Of a stretch of DNA of 7,217 bases, positions 5,970-7,217 are shown in pieces; positions within the stretch are counted from its first letter, which is position 1; the number at the start of each line of letters is the position of its first letter. The notes under the pieces are model-generated. The model saw only the letters and a program-made list of their open reading frames with translations, was not told the origin of the DNA and ran no database searches. Where the stretch lies: NCBI GenBank assembly GCA_946886875.1, contig CAMPJN010000185.1, positions 1-7,217 on the forward strand, read 5' to 3'. A program made the translations under genes and the position numbers. The DNA is from an uncultured Pseudomonas sp. GTDB taxonomy: Bacteria > Pseudomonadota > Gammaproteobacteria > Pseudomonadales > Pseudomonadaceae.

Positions 5970-6009
5970 GCGGGTGCCCAGATGGCGTTCTCTGCTACCA
6001 GTTAAGGTC

Positions 6010-7217
6010 TTAAACCGGAGTCAGCGGCCAGAACCAGGGGATGACGAAACTGGCCACGACCCACAACAACAGGTTCAGCGGAATGCCGATCTTCATGAAG
6101 TCGGTGAAGCGATAGCCGCCGGCGTTGTAGACGAAGGTGTTGGTCTGGTAGCCGATGGGCGTGGCGAAACTGGCACTGGCGGCGAACATCACCGCGACGA
6201 CGAAGGCGCGCGGGTCGATACCCAGCTGTTGGGCCAGGCCGATCGCGATGGGCGTGACCAGCACGGCGACCGCGTTGTTGGAGAGAATCTCGGTCAACAC
6301 CGAGGTGAACAGGTAAATGAACCCCAGCATGAACAACGGCCCAGCCCAGGGGGTCAGGTCGACGACACTGGAAACGATCAGCCCGACCAGCCCGACCTTG
6401 TTCATCGCCACGCTGATCGCGAGCATGCCGAAGATCAGGCTGAGAATCTTCCAGTCCACGGCCTTATAGGCGTCCTCGACGTCCAGGCAGCGGGTGGCCA
6501 ACACCGCGGCGGCGCCTATGATCGCCAGGCCTTCGATCGGCATCACGCCGAATGCCGCCAGCAGCATCACAGCCAGCGTCGTGGTCATGGCAATCGGTGC
6601 CTTGTCCCGGCGAAACGCGCGCTCCTGCACGGCGTTGAGGCTGATCAGTTCGCCGTTCTCTGCAAAGCGCTTGATCTGCGCGGGCGAGCCCTCGAGCAGC
6701 ATCACGTCACCGAACTGCAGCTGGAAGTCGTCCAGATTGCCCTGGATGTTCTCGTCGTGGCGGTGCACGGCCAGCACATTGATCCCGTAGCGTGCGCGTA
6801 GATCGAGGTTGCGCATCGGCCTGTGGCTGTAACGCGAATTGCGCCCGACGATGGCCTCGGCGAGCACCTCGTCTTCGCTACTGATGGTTTCGAACGCCTC
6901 GCCGCGGTTGAAGGTCAGGTGCCCGCTGCCCCGCAGTTCGACCACATCCTTCACCTGTCCATGGATCACCAGGACATCGCCCGCCAGCAGGCTGAAGTCC
7001 TGTTCCGGCCGGCTGTAAAGTTGCGTGCCGCGGTTCACCTGCAATACCTGCAGGCCGCTGCCGCCGTTGAGGTTGGCCTCGGCGAGGCTTTTGCCGACCA
7101 CCGGCGAGCCCGACGGTACCCGCAGCTCGCTCATGAAGGTCCGCTCGAGCCGTGGCCCGAGCAGCTTGGACAGCGTATCGCGCTCAGGCAACAACCGCTT
7201 GCCGATGGTCAGCATAT
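6010..7217 (-). CDS. SLC13/DASS-type permease with two RCK_C domains, 5' end beyond window
   Basis: About 401 residues of the C-terminal part are visible; the frame is still open at the right edge, and full members run near 600, so the N-terminal membrane half is missing. Residue numbers here count from the ATG at 7213-7215. Two soluble RCK_C (TrkA_C) domains come first, roughly 28-94 and 118-190; each ends in a GDV[LM] strand (79-82 and 169-172). Then come about six or seven membrane segments from 207 to 396. The transporter signatures are LSNNAVAVLVTPI (311-323) and the ATPIGYQTN loop (351-359), both hallmarks of the DASS/SLC13 fold for sodium-coupled carboxylate or sulfate uptake. The substrate cannot be told from these motifs. 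The RCK_C pair between two membrane halves is the usual bacterial layout and is thought to be regulatory. It is an inner-membrane protein. It converges with the hydrolase gene across a repeat-rich gap. Confidence 0.9.
   Translation of the reverse strand, partial: MLTIGKRLLPERDTLSKLLGPRLERTFMSELRVPSGSPVVGKSLAEANLNGGSGLQVLQVNRGTQLYSRPEQDFSLLAGDVLVIHGQVKDVVELRGSGHLTFNRGEAFETISSEDEVLAEAIVGRNSRYSHRPMRNLDLRARYGINVLAVHRHDENIQGNLDDFQLQFGDVMLLEGSPAQIKRFAENGELISLNAVQERAFRRDKAPIAMTTTLAVMLLAAFGVMPIEGLAIIGAAAVLATRCLDVEDAYKAVDWKILSLIFGMLAISVAMNKVGLVGLIVSSVVDLTPWAGPLFMLGFIYLFTSVLTEILSNNAVAVLVTPIAIGLAQQLGIDPRAFVVAVMFAASASFATPIGYQTNTFVYNAGGYRFTDFMKIGIPLNLLLWVVASFVIPWFWPLTPV

Noticed and set aside
5881..6801. 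Long plus-strand open frame of 306 codons opposite the transporter gene
   Set aside because: It overlaps the REP-like repeats and the antisense of the SLC13 coding region; the product is low in complexity (rich in Gln, His, Asp) and matches no family I know.
1..7217. Defence system, prophage, integron or CRISPR content
   Set aside because: No nuclease, integrase, phage structural gene or regularly spaced repeat array is seen; the genes are ordinary chromosomal types.

Overview
The window is GC-rich, densely coded bacterial chromosome. Protein similarity recalled from memory and the intergenic repeats both point to Pseudomonas, perhaps the stutzeri/mendocina/alcaligenes side of the genus; the species is not established. 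It reads as a core-genome neighbourhood. I see no integrase, transposase gene, phage gene, tRNA, rRNA or CRISPR array.

Layout from left to right. (1) 2-739, minus: a short ketosynthase-like 'chain length factor', probably the first gene of a fatty-acid/aryl-polyene-type cluster continuing beyond the left edge. (2) 740-1030: a divergent intergenic region. (3) 1031-1804, plus: an orphan ParA-type ATPase. (4) 1819-1884: a pair of inverted REP palindromes (REPIN-like) where the ParA and Usp genes converge. (5) 1910-2710, minus: a tandem-domain universal stress protein. (6) 2780-3265, minus: a hot-dog thioesterase of the YiiD C-terminal type. (7) 3358-3792, minus: thioredoxin 2 (trxC) with its zinc-ribbon N-terminus. 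(8) 3867-4012: a 146-bp MITE-like inverted-repeat element in the divergent trxC/lysR promoter region. (9) 4026-4922, plus: a LysR-family regulator. (10) 4987-5859, plus: an alpha/beta hydrolase, probably co-transcribed with the regulator. (11) 5858-5969: an intrinsic terminator and two different GTAG-headed palindromes in a convergent gap. (12) 6010-7217, minus: the C-terminal two thirds of an SLC13/DASS-type transporter with two RCK_C (TrkA_C) domains, cut by the right edge.

The genes do not form a single pathway. Usp and TrxC both fit stress physiology, and the LysR-hydrolase pair looks like a small regulated unit of unknown substrate. The most unusual content is between genes. At least four short palindromic units carry a GTAG head, the signature of REP elements mobilised by RAYT transposases, and a separate MITE abuts the ribosome-binding site of the lysR gene. 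I found no convincing wholly new multi-gene system here.
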